DNA from: an uncultured Bacteroidales bacterium
GTDB taxonomy: Bacteria > Bacteroidota > Bacteroidia > Bacteroidales > UBA932
Direction: 5' to 3'
Length of the DNA: 64,000 nucleotides
Assembly (NCBI GenBank): GCA_900320185.1
Contig: ONRD01000005.1
Location: 33,545-97,544, forward strand
The notes under the pieces were generated by a model that had not been told where the DNA came from, did no database searches, and worked only from the letters and a program-made list of their open reading frames with translations. A program made the translations under genes and the position numbers. Positions 48,498 to 57,804 of the stretch are shown here, piece by piece (position 1 is the stretch's first letter; each line of letters starts with the position of its first letter).

Positions 48498-51482
48498 CTA
48501 TTTCTTTAAGTTCTTAAGTTTGGCAAGCCTCATCTCGACGGCGTCGAGCACGTCGTCTGTGTCACCCTCAGGTGTGTAGCCGTTCTTCACGCTTTCGAAT
48601 GTAGCCTTCGCCTGCGTAAGGTTGCCGAGCTCGGCGAAGGTGTCGCCCAGCACGATGAAAGCCTTCGCAAGCCAGTAGGACTGGTCCCCGGCTTTCCCTG
48701 CAAAGTCATAGACCTTGCTTTCCACGGTGTCGAAACGGCCCTGGTCGTAGGCATCCTGTATCATCATGTAGGCCGCCTCGGCTCCTTCCGGAGTGGACGG
48801 CTTTGCAGCCAGGGTCTTGAAGATCGCGAAAGCCTTTGTCCTCTCGTTGGTCATCAGGTATGACTTGGCCTTGACGTAATCGGCCTCCCTGGCCTCGTCC
48901 TGGGTGCTCAAGGCATCGGCCTTGACAAGGTCGGCGCATGAGAGGGCGTCGGAATATTCCTGACCATGGAAGGCGGACCGCATCATCCCAAGCCTGGCGG
49001 CATGCTTGTTCCCGTCGATCCGGGCATTCTCGAGAAGCCTCGAGAATCCGCCGTAGGCATCGGCATAGTGCTGCAGGTCGTAGGACAGGCGCGAGAAATT
49101 GAGCATCGCCGGCTCGAGGTAAGACTGGTTGCCGTCCTCCTCGATCGCCTTCGTGTACCAGTCGCAGGCCGCCTCCTTCTTGCCGAGGAACCTGTAGCAG
49201 TCGGCCGTGTAGTACTCGGCCATCCCCTTGTTCTTGCCGTCGGGGAACCTTTCCAGATAGTTCTGGAGGGAAGTAAGCGCCTTGTTGTAGTTCTCCGTAA
49301 GATAGAGCTGCTCCGCAGCGTTGAAATACATCTGGTCCCTTTCAAGCTCGGTCTTCCCGCCCGTAGCGCCGATCTTCTCGGCGTAATCGAGGTACTCGTC
49401 CGCGCGGCCGTCGGACTGGTAGATCGACTCGATGGCAAGGAGGGCGTCCCTTGAATATTCAGTGCCTGGCATCTCCTCGATGACCTGCTTGTAGTACGTG
49501 AGCGCCTGGTCGTTCCGGGACTTGTTGCGGGCGATCATTCCCAACTCTATGAGGGAACGGGCCGCGATAGCCTTGTCCGTGGTGTTCACGCGGAGGGTCT
49601 TGAAGCACTTGACGGCCTGGTCCGGATTCCCTGCCGAGACGTAGGCCCTTCCGAGTTCATAGAGAGCCTCGGAATAATACTCGGCGGAAGGATCGGCATC
49701 CAGGGCCTTCGACAGGACTCCGACTTTCCCCGACTTGTCATCCAGGAGGCCATAGGCGATCCCGGCCTTGTACCTGGGATAGAGATTGTCCGAGAACGCG
49801 AAGCGCTTCATGGCGTTCTCGTACCCCTTGATGGCGGCCGCGTAGTCCTTCTTCTGGAAGTCGCAGTCTGCACGGCGGCATGCAGCGTCCTCCCCTTCAG
49901 TGAGGTTCCTGCCGCCGAGGTATTCGTCGAACCACTTAGCCGCATTGTCATAATCTTCCTTGCGGAAGTAGCTGTAGGCCAGATCATAGGGAATCAGCCT
50001 CCCCTCGGTCTTGCCATCCAGGGCGGAATTGTTGTAGAGTTCCTTGAAAGCTTCCACCGCGTTGTCGTACTGGTCGCTGCGATAATAGGACTCGGCCAGC
50101 CAGTAGCGGGTCAGCTGGTTGAAGCCATCCTGCCTGGGAGAGTAGTAGCCGGCGGCCTTGAGAAGGGGTATAGCATCCCTCCAGGAGCCGTTGCCGACCA
50201 GCTGCCTTGCACGGAGATAGTTGGCTTTCATGTAATTGGACCTCTGGTCCTTGTCCAGGTTGTCGATATTGCTGTAGGCATCGACCGCCCCTGCATAGTC
50301 GCGGTTGTACAAGGAGGCGAGGGCCATGTAGCTGTAGATCTGGTCGCCGCGGTCCTTGTGGGGATACTTCTTCATGTATTCCTCGAACACCGAAGGATTG
50401 TGGTTGAGGTCGAAAGAGAGCTTGGCATAGTTGAAATGCGCATCCTCGGCGATGTCGCGGTTGAATTCCTGCCGGGAAGCATCCTTGAACGCCTCCATCG
50501 CCGCAACCTTGTTGCCGGTCTGGATGCAGCTGAAGCCAAGTTCGTAATTCGCGATCTGTCCGATCGAGTCGGTCCTGTCGGTCATCTTGGAGAAGTTCTC
50601 GACAGCCCCGGCGAAATCCCGGGTCGCATAAAGGACCGAACCTGCGTAGAACAGGTCGGCCGAGGAGAGCTCCCTGCCCTCCCTGTCGATCTTGTCGAAA
50701 TACTGCTTGGCCTTCTCGGGGTCGTCCTTGGCAAGATAGGATTCGGATATCATCTTCGCCAGGTGCGGCTGCCTCTCCTTGGGAGTGTCCGGATAAATCT
50801 TTTCCCCATGACGGATGACATAGTTGTAATCCTTCTGCATGAACTTGCACTCAGTCATGTAGTAATCGGAGATTTCCGTGAAGCGCGGATCCTTGCCGGC
50901 TTTCTCGAACCAGTCGAAGGCCTCCTTGAAATTCTTCTGGGAATAATTGATGTAGCCGAGGGAGTACCTTGAAGGAGCGGTGTAGTCGGAGTGGGGCATC
51001 CTCTCGGATTTCCCGAATATCTCCTTGGCCTCGTCGAGTTCTCCCAGTTCGAAGAGAGCATACGCTTTCTTGAACGAATATTCAGCGACCTGGTCGCCGA
51101 AGACACGGCTTTCGTCAACCCTGGAGAACTCCCTGGCGGCCGCCTTGTAGTCACGGTTGTCGAAAAGGTTCAGTGCCCTGTAGAAGTGGATCTGGGGGAC
51201 GAGACGGGAGTAAGGGTAGTCGTCGATGAACTGCTGCGAGAAAGCCTCGCTCCCCTTTTCCTGCTGCCTGACCGAGCAAAGGGCCTCATAGCCCTTTGCA
51301 AGGACGTCGCCGGTCCTGGACGCTATCTCGCCGAAGAGAGTCTGCGCCCTTTCGAACATTCCATGCTCATAGAAGTCGACTGCGCGGACATACGCATCCT
51401 TCACGTCATCCTGGGCTCTTAAGGCAGTCCCGGCGGACAGGAGCGCTGCAACGGCGAGCGCTGCAAAGAGTTTGTTTTTCAT
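48498..51482 (-). CDS. Large TPR-repeat periplasmic protein
   Basis: A 994-residue exported protein. ATG 51482 gives the signal peptide MKNKLFAALAVAALLSAGTA; the open frame to 51533 adds residues with no signal. The rest is built of tetratricopeptide repeats across about 40-980, e.g. FYRALNLFDNRDYKAAAREF, YELGRAYVSAGNPDQAVKCF and AMLNFSRLSYDLQHYADAYG. Such TPR arrays bind protein partners. It is cotranscribed with the barrel protein downstream and divergent from ftsE. Confidence 0.85.
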   Translation of the reverse strand: MKNKLFAALAVAALLSAGTALRAQDDVKDAYVRAVDFYEHGMFERAQTLFGEIASRTGDVLAKGYEALCSVRQQEKGSEAFSQQFIDDYPYSRLVPQIHFYRALNLFDNRDYKAAAREFSRVDESRVFGDQVAEYSFKKAYALFELGELDEAKEIFGKSERMPHSDYTAPSRYSLGYINYSQKNFKEAFDWFEKAGKDPRFTEISDYYMTECKFMQKDYNYVIRHGEKIYPDTPKERQPHLAKMISESYLAKDDPEKAKQYFDKIDREGRELSSADLFYAGSVLYATRDFAGAVENFSKMTDRTDSIGQIANYELGFSCIQTGNKVAAMEAFKDASRQEFNRDIAEDAHFNYAKLSFDLNHNPSVFEEYMKKYPHKDRGDQIYSYMALASLYNRDYAGAVDAYSNIDNLDKDQRSNYMKANYLRARQLVGNGSWRDAIPLLKAAGYYSPRQDGFNQLTRYWLAESYYRSDQYDNAVEAFKELYNNSALDGKTEGRLIPYDLAYSYFRKEDYDNAAKWFDEYLGGRNLTEGEDAACRRADCDFQKKDYAAAIKGYENAMKRFAFSDNLYPRYKAGIAYGLLDDKSGKVGVLSKALDADPSAEYYSEALYELGRAYVSAGNPDQAVKCFKTLRVNTTDKAIAARSLIELGMIARNKSRNDQALTYYKQVIEEMPGTEYSRDALLAIESIYQSDGRADEYLDYAEKIGATGGKTELERDQMYFNAAEQLYLTENYNKALTSLQNYLERFPDGKNKGMAEYYTADCYRFLGKKEAACDWYTKAIEEDGNQSYLEPAMLNFSRLSYDLQHYADAYGGFSRLLENARIDGNKHAARLGMMRSAFHGQEYSDALSCADLVKADALSTQDEAREADYVKAKSYLMTNERTKAFAIFKTLAAKPSTPEGAEAAYMMIQDAYDQGRFDTVESKVYDFAGKAGDQSYWLAKAFIVLGDTFAELGNLTQAKATFESVKNGYTPEGDTDDVLDAVEMRLAKLKNLKK

Positions 51483-51520
51483 ACTATGATCGAAGTTTTT
51501 GTTTTCTTTTCCATAACTTA

Positions 51521-51528
51521 CAAAATTA
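51521..51528 (-). promoter_or_regulatory. -7 element for the TPR protein gene
   Basis: The minus strand reads TAATTTTG, matching TAnnTTTG, with a predicted leader of about 30 bases before ATG 51482. Confidence 0.45.
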
Positions 51529-51552
51529 CTCAATAATCTGCAGAAAATAAAG

Positions 51553-51560
51553 TATATTTG
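51553..51560 (+). promoter_or_regulatory. -7 element for ftsE, very close to its start
   Basis: TATATTTG ends eight bases before the ftsE ATG at 51569, so the transcript would begin almost at the start codon. Confidence 0.5.
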
Positions 51561-51568
51561 CCTTAATT

Positions 51569-52303
<735 letters not shown>

Positions 52304-52337
52304 GACTGGTCCGGCCACACGAAACCATGCAGGACAG

Positions 52338-53015
52338 ATGAACCGGAAGGAACGATACTCGAGGACAATCGCCTGGTTCAAGGCGAACATGCCCCTTCCC
52401 CGCACCGAACTCGACTACGACTCGGCATTCCACCTTCTCGTCTCGGTCATACTGAGCGCCCAGTGCACCGACAGGAGGGTGAACATGGTCACTCCTCCCC
52501 TCTTCGCGCGCTTCCCGCTCCCGGCGGACCTGGCATCGGCCTCATTCGAAGATGTGTACCCCTACGTCAGGAGCGTTTCTTATCCCAACTCGAAGACCCG
52601 TCACCTGATCGGGATGGCAAGGAAGCTGGTGGAGGATTTCGGTGGCGAAGTGCCCTCCGGGATCGATGAACTGATGACTCTTCCCGGAGTGGGCAGGAAA
52701 ACAGCGAACGTCATCGCATCGATTGTCTACGACAAGCCCGTCATTGCCGTGGACACCCACGTGTTCAGGGTCTCGCACCGGCTTGGGCTGTCCGACGGGA
52801 AGACCGTCGAGGCCGTAGAGAAGGACCTTGAGAAGGACATACCGCTGGAACTCAGGGCAGACTCGCACCACTGGCTGATCCTCCATGGCCGCTACACCTG
52901 CAAGGCAAGGAATCCCGAATGCGAAGGATGCGGCCTTAAGGAATGGTGCAGGGAGTATGGGCGCAACCTGAAGAAGGCAAGCGGCGTTTTGCCGCCGCCA
53001 ACCGGAAATGTTTAG
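52338..53015 (+). CDS. nth: Endonuclease III
   Basis: A 225-residue DNA glycosylase/AP lyase that removes oxidised pyrimidines. The helix-hairpin-helix [11 protein letters not shown] carries the catalytic Lys, and [15 protein letters not shown] the catalytic Asp. Near the C-terminus four Cys ([17 protein letters not shown]) bind the 4Fe-4S cluster in C-x6-C-x2-C-x5-C spacing. [17 protein letters not shown] is a typical N-terminal block. It lies 34 bases after ftsE, probably on the same transcript. Confidence 0.97.
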   Translation: MNRKERYSRTIAWFKANMPLPRTELDYDSAFHLLVSVILSAQCTDRRVNMVTPPLFARFPLPADLASASFEDVYPYVRSVSYPNSKTRHLIGMARKLVEDFGGEVPSGIDELMTLPGVGRKTANVIASIVYDKPVIAVDTHVFRVSHRLGLSDGKTVEAVEKDLEKDIPLELRADSHHWLILHGRYTCKARNPECEGCGLKEWCREYGRNLKKASGVLPPPTGNV

Positions 53016-53023
53016 TATATTTG
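53016..53023 (+). promoter_or_regulatory. -7 element for gpmA
   Basis: TATATTTG matches TAnnTTTG right after the nth stop. The predicted start near 53030 gives gpmA a leader of about 75 bases. Confidence 0.5.
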
Positions 53024-53103
53024 CAACCCGGAAACCGTCACGGTCCTTCATGGAAGGGCGGAAACAGGTTTGAACCAGATAATTCAAGTTTTTATTTACA
53101 GAT

Positions 53104-53850
53104 ATGAAGAGAATAGTACTTATCCGTCATGGCGAGAGCCAGTGGAACAAAGAGAACAGGTTCACAGGCTGGACCAACGTGGACCTCAGCGAAAAGGGTG
53201 TCCAGGAAGCATTCGAGGCAGGCAAGACCCTCAAGGCTGCCGGTTTCACCTTTGAAATAGCCTACACTTCCTACCTCAAGAGGGCGGTGAAGACCCTCAA
53301 CAATGTCCTCGACGCAATGGACCTCGACTGGATCCCGGTCAAGAAGTCCTGGAGGCTGAACGAGAAGCACTACGGCATGCTCCAGGGCCTGAACAAGGCC
53401 GAGACTGCCCAGAAATACGGAGACGAGCAGGTGAAGATATGGCGCCGCAGCTTCGACGTCGCTCCGGGGAACCTTCCCGAAGACGATCCCAACAGCGCGA
53501 CCCGCGACCCGCGCTATGCCCTGGTGCCTGACCAGTACATTCCCCGCACCGAAGCCCTGAAGCAGTGCATCGAGCGCGTCATGCCCTACTGGGAGTGCGA
53601 AATATTCCCTTCCCTGAAGGAGCATGACAACATCGTCGTGGTCGCGCACGGCAACAGCCTCCGCGGCGTGGTGAAGCACCTCAAGGGAATCTCGGACGCC
53701 GACATCGTCGGCCTCAACATCCCCACCGCCACCCCGTACGTCTTCGAGTTCGACGACGACCTCAACATGGTCAGGGACTACTACCTGGCGGATCCTGAGG
53801 AGCTCAGGCGCAAGCAGGAAGCCGTTGCCAACCAGGGCAAGGCGAAATAG
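53104..53850 (+). CDS. gpmA: 2,3-bisphosphoglycerate-dependent phosphoglycerate mutase
   Basis: A 248-residue glycolytic enzyme that interconverts 3- and 2-phosphoglycerate. The phosphohistidine motif [10 protein letters not shown] is at 7-16 (His9), followed by [15 protein letters not shown]. The second His is in [15 protein letters not shown], and [16 protein letters not shown] and [14 protein letters not shown] are gpmA-type. Length is normal. It is a single gene with its own promoter and a strong terminator. Confidence 0.97.
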   Translation: MKRIVLIRHGESQWNKENRFTGWTNVDLSEKGVQEAFEAGKTLKAAGFTFEIAYTSYLKRAVKTLNNVLDAMDLDWIPVKKSWRLNEKHYGMLQGLNKAETAQKYGDEQVKIWRRSFDVAPGNLPEDDPNSATRDPRYALVPDQYIPRTEALKQCIERVMPYWECEIFPSLKEHDNIVVVAHGNSLRGVVKHLKGISDADIVGLNIPTATPYVFEFDDDLNMVRDYYLADPEELRRKQEAVANQGKAK

Positions 53851-53865
53851 AAATGCCTGAAGCAG

Positions 53866-53906
53866 AAAGACAAAGAGGATGGCCGGCGGCCATCCTCTTT
53901 GTCTTT
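53866..53906. terminator. Strong bidirectional terminator between gpmA and a membrane protein gene
   Basis: A perfect 19-bp stem (53866-53884 with 53888-53906) around a three-base loop, A-rich on the left and T-rich on the right, fits termination from both convergent genes. Confidence 0.85.
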
Positions 53907-53922
53907 GTCATGTGCCGGGCTG

Positions 53923-55542
53923 TCAGTCGAACTTCGTAATGAACTCGTAGCACAGGGGATTCTTCTTGCTGAGCTCCGAATTGACGTACTCTGCGACATA
54001 CTCGCCAAGGTCCTTGTACTCTGGGTCTATCTGGCTCTTTATCAATACTGTTTCATTGTACTCGCTCGGGTCATCGAGATAGTCCTTTACGGCCTGGGGG
54101 ACCTTGTCCTTGTCAGAAGAACTGATTGTCTTGCCGCCCGAGAGGGTGACGCTGTTTACCGTAACCTTCATTGTGTACTTATCCCAGAACGAGCTGTCGT
54201 CCACTCCGGTATAGTGTCTCGGACTGGCAGAATCCATGTCTTTCAATGTCGAGAGGGAGACCGTAGTTGCAGAGGCGCGGCTATGGGTATAGCCGTTGCT
54301 GTCCTGCGGCACGAAGACAACCTCGGCATCCGAAAGTTTGCCTTTAGGTTCGGAAAGCTTGAAATAGAATGCAGGGCGGTCATACTCATAGTAGTAGCTG
54401 GATTCCTTGTAATAGCTGGTGACAGTCTCGATGCTCAGATACTTGTCCACATCATGCTCTTCAAGGTACTTCTGCCACTTTTCCTTTTCCGCATCGACCT
54501 TGGGCACCATAGGGGCATGCACATTCTTTTCATAGCTGTCGCCGGCCGCCTTGGCTGCCTTCTCCCTGAAACCGTCGTTGTTGTAGAAGGATTCATAGAA
54601 GTCAGCTAGCATCTTGTACGTAACCTTGCGGTAAGTGCCAGCCTGACCGTTTTCCGTGGCCTGTTCGGCCATCTCCCTGGCGGAGTCGTACAAAGACTCG
54701 AATCCCGGGTAGACGTTCGCAACACGTTCCACCTGGGCGTCGGTCAACTCGACGAATACCGACTTCTTGTAGTTGACGCCGACGGAAATGGCGATCCAGA
54801 GTGCGAAAAGCAGACTGCAAAGCGCGGCTCCGGCGACGGCCCAGACTGCGCAAGCCTTGTCTTTCCCTGTGATCTCGGGGAACTTGAATTCCACGTCTCC
54901 ATTCTCCGATTCATCTGTCACGGTTCCTGATGTGCCATTGGCGATTCTCTGGACATCGTTCCCGATGGAAGGGATGAGCCTTATCCTCTCACTGAAGAAT
55001 CGGGTCAGCAGGAGATTGACATACGCTACAAGGACCAGGATGACCGCACCGGCCACGATGGCAAGAAGCCAGAGCAGGAAATTGAGGTCATGGTAGAAAT
55101 CCAATCCGCCGGTAAGCATGCACGCGACATAGGCAAGCACCGCAAGAGTGACCGGGACCACCGCCAGGAAAAGGCTGTTGACCTCACCCAGGGACTGGTT
55201 GATATCAGCTACCAGAGGGATTGCGACAGTCCTGGAACCTGTGCGGATCGCCTTATCCAGATGCTCCCTGCGGTTTTTCCAGAAATGGAATCCGAGCAGT
55301 CCGAACATGACCAGGGAGAGAAGGATGAGGTCGAGTATGAACATGCTGACGAAATTGGACCAGAAGCCACGGCCCAGCAAAGTGACGAAGGAATCCCACT
55401 CCTTGAACACAAGGACGAGGGCTGCGGCCAGCGGGAGGAAACAAAGGATGGCGAAGAAAGAATACAATCCCTTGATGGGACGCTTCAGAAGGCTGCCGCT
55501 GTCTGACAAGAGCAGCAGACGGGCAATTAATTTCTTGATCAT
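53923..55542 (-). CDS. Multi-pass membrane protein, function unknown
   Basis: A 539-residue protein from ATG 55542 (MIKKLIARLLLLSDSGSLLK); the longer frame to 55719 lies in the divergent promoter region. It has about five membrane helices in the first 270 residues (for example SFFAILCFLPLAAALVLVF, FVSMFILDLILLSLVMFGLL and WAVAGAALCSLLFALWIAIS), with the last followed by an extracytoplasmic domain of about 270 residues rich in Tyr, Ser and Lys. No known family is recognised. It is alone between gpmA and the aminotransferase with its own divergent promoter. Confidence 0.75.
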   Translation of the reverse strand: MIKKLIARLLLLSDSGSLLKRPIKGLYSFFAILCFLPLAAALVLVFKEWDSFVTLLGRGFWSNFVSMFILDLILLSLVMFGLLGFHFWKNRREHLDKAIRTGSRTVAIPLVADINQSLGEVNSLFLAVVPVTLAVLAYVACMLTGGLDFYHDLNFLLWLLAIVAGAVILVLVAYVNLLLTRFFSERIRLIPSIGNDVQRIANGTSGTVTDESENGDVEFKFPEITGKDKACAVWAVAGAALCSLLFALWIAISVGVNYKKSVFVELTDAQVERVANVYPGFESLYDSAREMAEQATENGQAGTYRKVTYKMLADFYESFYNNDGFREKAAKAAGDSYEKNVHAPMVPKVDAEKEKWQKYLEEHDVDKYLSIETVTSYYKESSYYYEYDRPAFYFKLSEPKGKLSDAEVVFVPQDSNGYTHSRASATTVSLSTLKDMDSASPRHYTGVDDSSFWDKYTMKVTVNSVTLSGGKTISSSDKDKVPQAVKDYLDDPSEYNETVLIKSQIDPEYKDLGEYVAEYVNSELSKKNPLCYEFITKFD

Positions 55543-55580
55543 GATTATAAGGTTTGTAATGAAATAGCAGGATGGTGTAA

Positions 55581-55609
55581 CAAATATAACGTTTTTATTG
55601 CTATTTTTG
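55581..55609. promoter_or_regulatory. Divergent promoters of the membrane protein and aminotransferase genes
   Basis: On the minus strand TATATTTG (55588-55581) faces the membrane protein gene; on the plus strand TATTTTTG (55602-55609) faces the aminotransferase, 15 bases before its ATG. Confidence 0.45.
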
Positions 55610-55624
55610 ACAAAACGCAAAACA

Positions 55625-56842
55625 ATGCCGAGCATTTCACTACGAGGGGAGCAAGTCCCCGCCTCTCCCATCAGGAAACTGGTTCCTTTTGCAGACGCAG
55701 CGAAAGAGCGTGGGACCAAAGTCTATCATCTGAACATCGGGCAGCCCGACCTGCCCACACCCCGGAAGGCCCTCGACGCCCTCAAGGGAGTGGATAGGAC
55801 TACCCTCGAATACAGCCCGAGCCAAGGACTCAAGTCTCTCAGGGAGAAACTGTCAGGCTACTACGGAAGGTTTGGCATAGGAGTCACTCCGGATGAGATA
55901 ATCGTCACGACAGGTGGCTCGGAGGCACTGCTCCTCACCTTCATGTCATGCCTGAATCCGGGGGACGAACTGATCATGACGGAGCCATGCTACGCCAACT
56001 ACCTCTCTTTCGCCGTGGCCTGCGGTATAACGGTCAGGACCGTCACCTCCAGGATCGAGAACGGTTTCGCGCTTCCTCCGGCAGAGGATTTCGAGGCTGC
56101 GGTCACCCCCCGTACAAAAGCCATCCTCATCTGCAACCCGAACAACCCGACCGGGTCGCTGTATTCCGAGGAGGAGCTCAACTCCCTGAAGGATATCGTC
56201 CTTAGGCACGACCTTTTCCTTGTCGCCGACGAAGTCTACCGGGAGTTCCGCTACAACGGGGCCCCTTTCAAGTCCGCCCTTGAACTGGAAGGGCTGGAGG
56301 ACAACGTCATCGTCGTCGACTCCGTGTCCAAGAGGTATTCGGAGTGCGGAATCAGGATTGGCATGATAGTCAGCCACAACAAGGAAGTCCTTTCCACCGT
56401 CATGAAGTTCTGCCAGGCAAGGCTCAGTCCTCCCCTGCTGGGGCAGATAGTGGCCGAGGCGTCCATCGACGGGACCGAAGAATATTCCAAGGAATGTTTC
56501 GAAGAGTACCTCGGCCGTCGCGACTTCTTCATAGAAGGACTGAACCGCATCCCCGGCGTCTTCTCCCCGATGCCGATGGGAGCCTTCTACACCGTAGCTT
56601 CCCTGCCGGTCGAAGATGCCGAAGACTTCTGCAGGTGGTGCCTCACGGACTTCCACTACAAGGATGAAGGTACCCCGGAAGGCTTCACGGGCGAGACCGT
56701 GATGATGGCGCCGGCTGCGGGCTTCTACAGGACGGAAGGACTTGGGAAGAACCAGGTCAGGATGGCATATGTCCTCAGGAAGGAGGATCTTGCCAGGGCG
56801 CTTCTCGTGCTGGAAAAAGCCCTGGAGGCCTACAAGTCATAG
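55625..56842 (+). CDS. Class I/II PLP-dependent aminotransferase
   Basis: A 405-residue fold-type I aminotransferase. ATG 55625 (MPSISLRGEQVP) follows a -7 element by 15 bases; the frame opens at 55598 but inside the promoter. PLP motifs are TTGGSEALLLTFMSC (phosphate), CNPNNPTGSLYS (Asn), LVADEVYREFRY (Asp and Tyr) and SVSKRYSECGIRIGM with the Lys that forms the Schiff base. The C-terminal VRMAYVLRKEDL has the substrate carboxylate Arg. Substrate is not evident; aspartate or aromatic amino acids are usual. The activase gene begins 79 bases downstream and may share the transcript. Confidence 0.93.
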   Translation: MPSISLRGEQVPASPIRKLVPFADAAKERGTKVYHLNIGQPDLPTPRKALDALKGVDRTTLEYSPSQGLKSLREKLSGYYGRFGIGVTPDEIIVTTGGSEALLLTFMSCLNPGDELIMTEPCYANYLSFAVACGITVRTVTSRIENGFALPPAEDFEAAVTPRTKAILICNPNNPTGSLYSEEELNSLKDIVLRHDLFLVADEVYREFRYNGAPFKSALELEGLEDNVIVVDSVSKRYSECGIRIGMIVSHNKEVLSTVMKFCQARLSPPLLGQIVAEASIDGTEEYSKECFEEYLGRRDFFIEGLNRIPGVFSPMPMGAFYTVASLPVEDAEDFCRWCLTDFHYKDEGTPEGFTGETVMMAPAAGFYRTEGLGKNQVRMAYVLRKEDLARALLVLEKALEAYKS

Positions 56843-56921
56843 TAATACGGGACCTGCTTCAAGTGCCGGTCGGATCCTGCCGTGACCGGAAGGCAAGAGA
56901 CGGGCGCGGCGAATTCTCATC

Positions 56922-57797
56922 ATGGACAGAGGAACCATCTTCGACATACAGCATTTCTGCACCGGAGACGGGCCGGGCATAAGGACCACCGTATTCCTGA
57001 AAGGATGCACCCTGCACTGTGCCTGGTGCCACAATCCCGAGTCCCAGGACCATCGTCCCGAGATCTTGATGAGCCTCGGTAAGTGCATCGGGTGCGGCAG
57101 TTGCGACGCCGCCTGTCCCGGTTCGGACGCCAGGAGAATACTTTCAAGCCGGGAATCGCGCCTTTCGGAATGCCCTCCCGGATGCCTTGCCTGCGCGGAA
57201 GCCTGCCCGTCTTCCTGCCTCGAAACCGCAGGCAGGAGCGTCACCGTCCGGGAAGTCATGCAAGAAGTCATGCAAGACGAGGCCTACTACCGTCATTCCG
57301 GCGGCGGGATCACCCTGTCCGGCGGGGAGCCGATGGCTCAGCCCTCTTTCTCAACGGCTCTGCTCGAGGCTGCATGTTCCAGGGGAATCGACACTGCCGT
57401 GGAAACGTCAGGCAACGGGAAAGTGGATGATTTCATTTCCGCCACCAGGTGGACAGGGCTCTGGCTATGGGACATAAAACTGATGGATCCAATCCTCTAC
57501 AAGGAATATACGGGGGGATCGCTGGAGACCATGCTCAACAGCCTGGAAGCAGTCTCAGGAACTGGGGCCAAGCTGCGGTTCCGAATCCTCTATATTCCGG
57601 AAATACATGATGATGAACGGGTTGTCTCTTCCACAAGAAGACTGCTCGAAATGTACCCCGATGCGGATAAGGAGATTATTCCCTATCACCTGCTCGGGAA
57701 TGCCAAACGGGTGAAACTGGGGCTCCCGGAAAAGCGTTTCCGCGAGCCTGACAAGGACATGGTCAAAGCCTTCGCCCGGAAAATCGGACTGGCCTGA
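56922..57797 (+). CDS. Glycyl-radical enzyme activating protein (radical SAM)
   Basis: A 291-residue radical-SAM activase of the PflA type. The AdoMet cluster is Cys29-Cys33-Cys36 in GCTLHCAWCHNPE. Two ferredoxin-like 4Fe-4S inserts follow: CIGCGSCDAACP (from Cys55) and CLACAEACP (from Cys88), as in activases for GREs other than pyruvate formate-lyase itself. GGITLSGGEPMAQPSF binds AdoMet. It uses AdoMet to abstract hydrogen from a Gly in its partner. The partner is almost certainly the GRE at 57805-60066, which ends seven bases away on the opposite strand. There is no signal peptide. Confidence 0.93.
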   Translation: MDRGTIFDIQHFCTGDGPGIRTTVFLKGCTLHCAWCHNPESQDHRPEILMSLGKCIGCGSCDAACPGSDARRILSSRESRLSECPPGCLACAEACPSSCLETAGRSVTVREVMQEVMQDEAYYRHSGGGITLSGGEPMAQPSFSTALLEAACSRGIDTAVETSGNGKVDDFISATRWTGLWLWDIKLMDPILYKEYTGGSLETMLNSLEAVSGTGAKLRFRILYIPEIHDDERVVSSTRRLLEMYPDADKEIIPYHLLGNAKRVKLGLPEKRFREPDKDMVKAFARKIGLA

Positions 57798-57804
57798 GAG
57801 GGCG

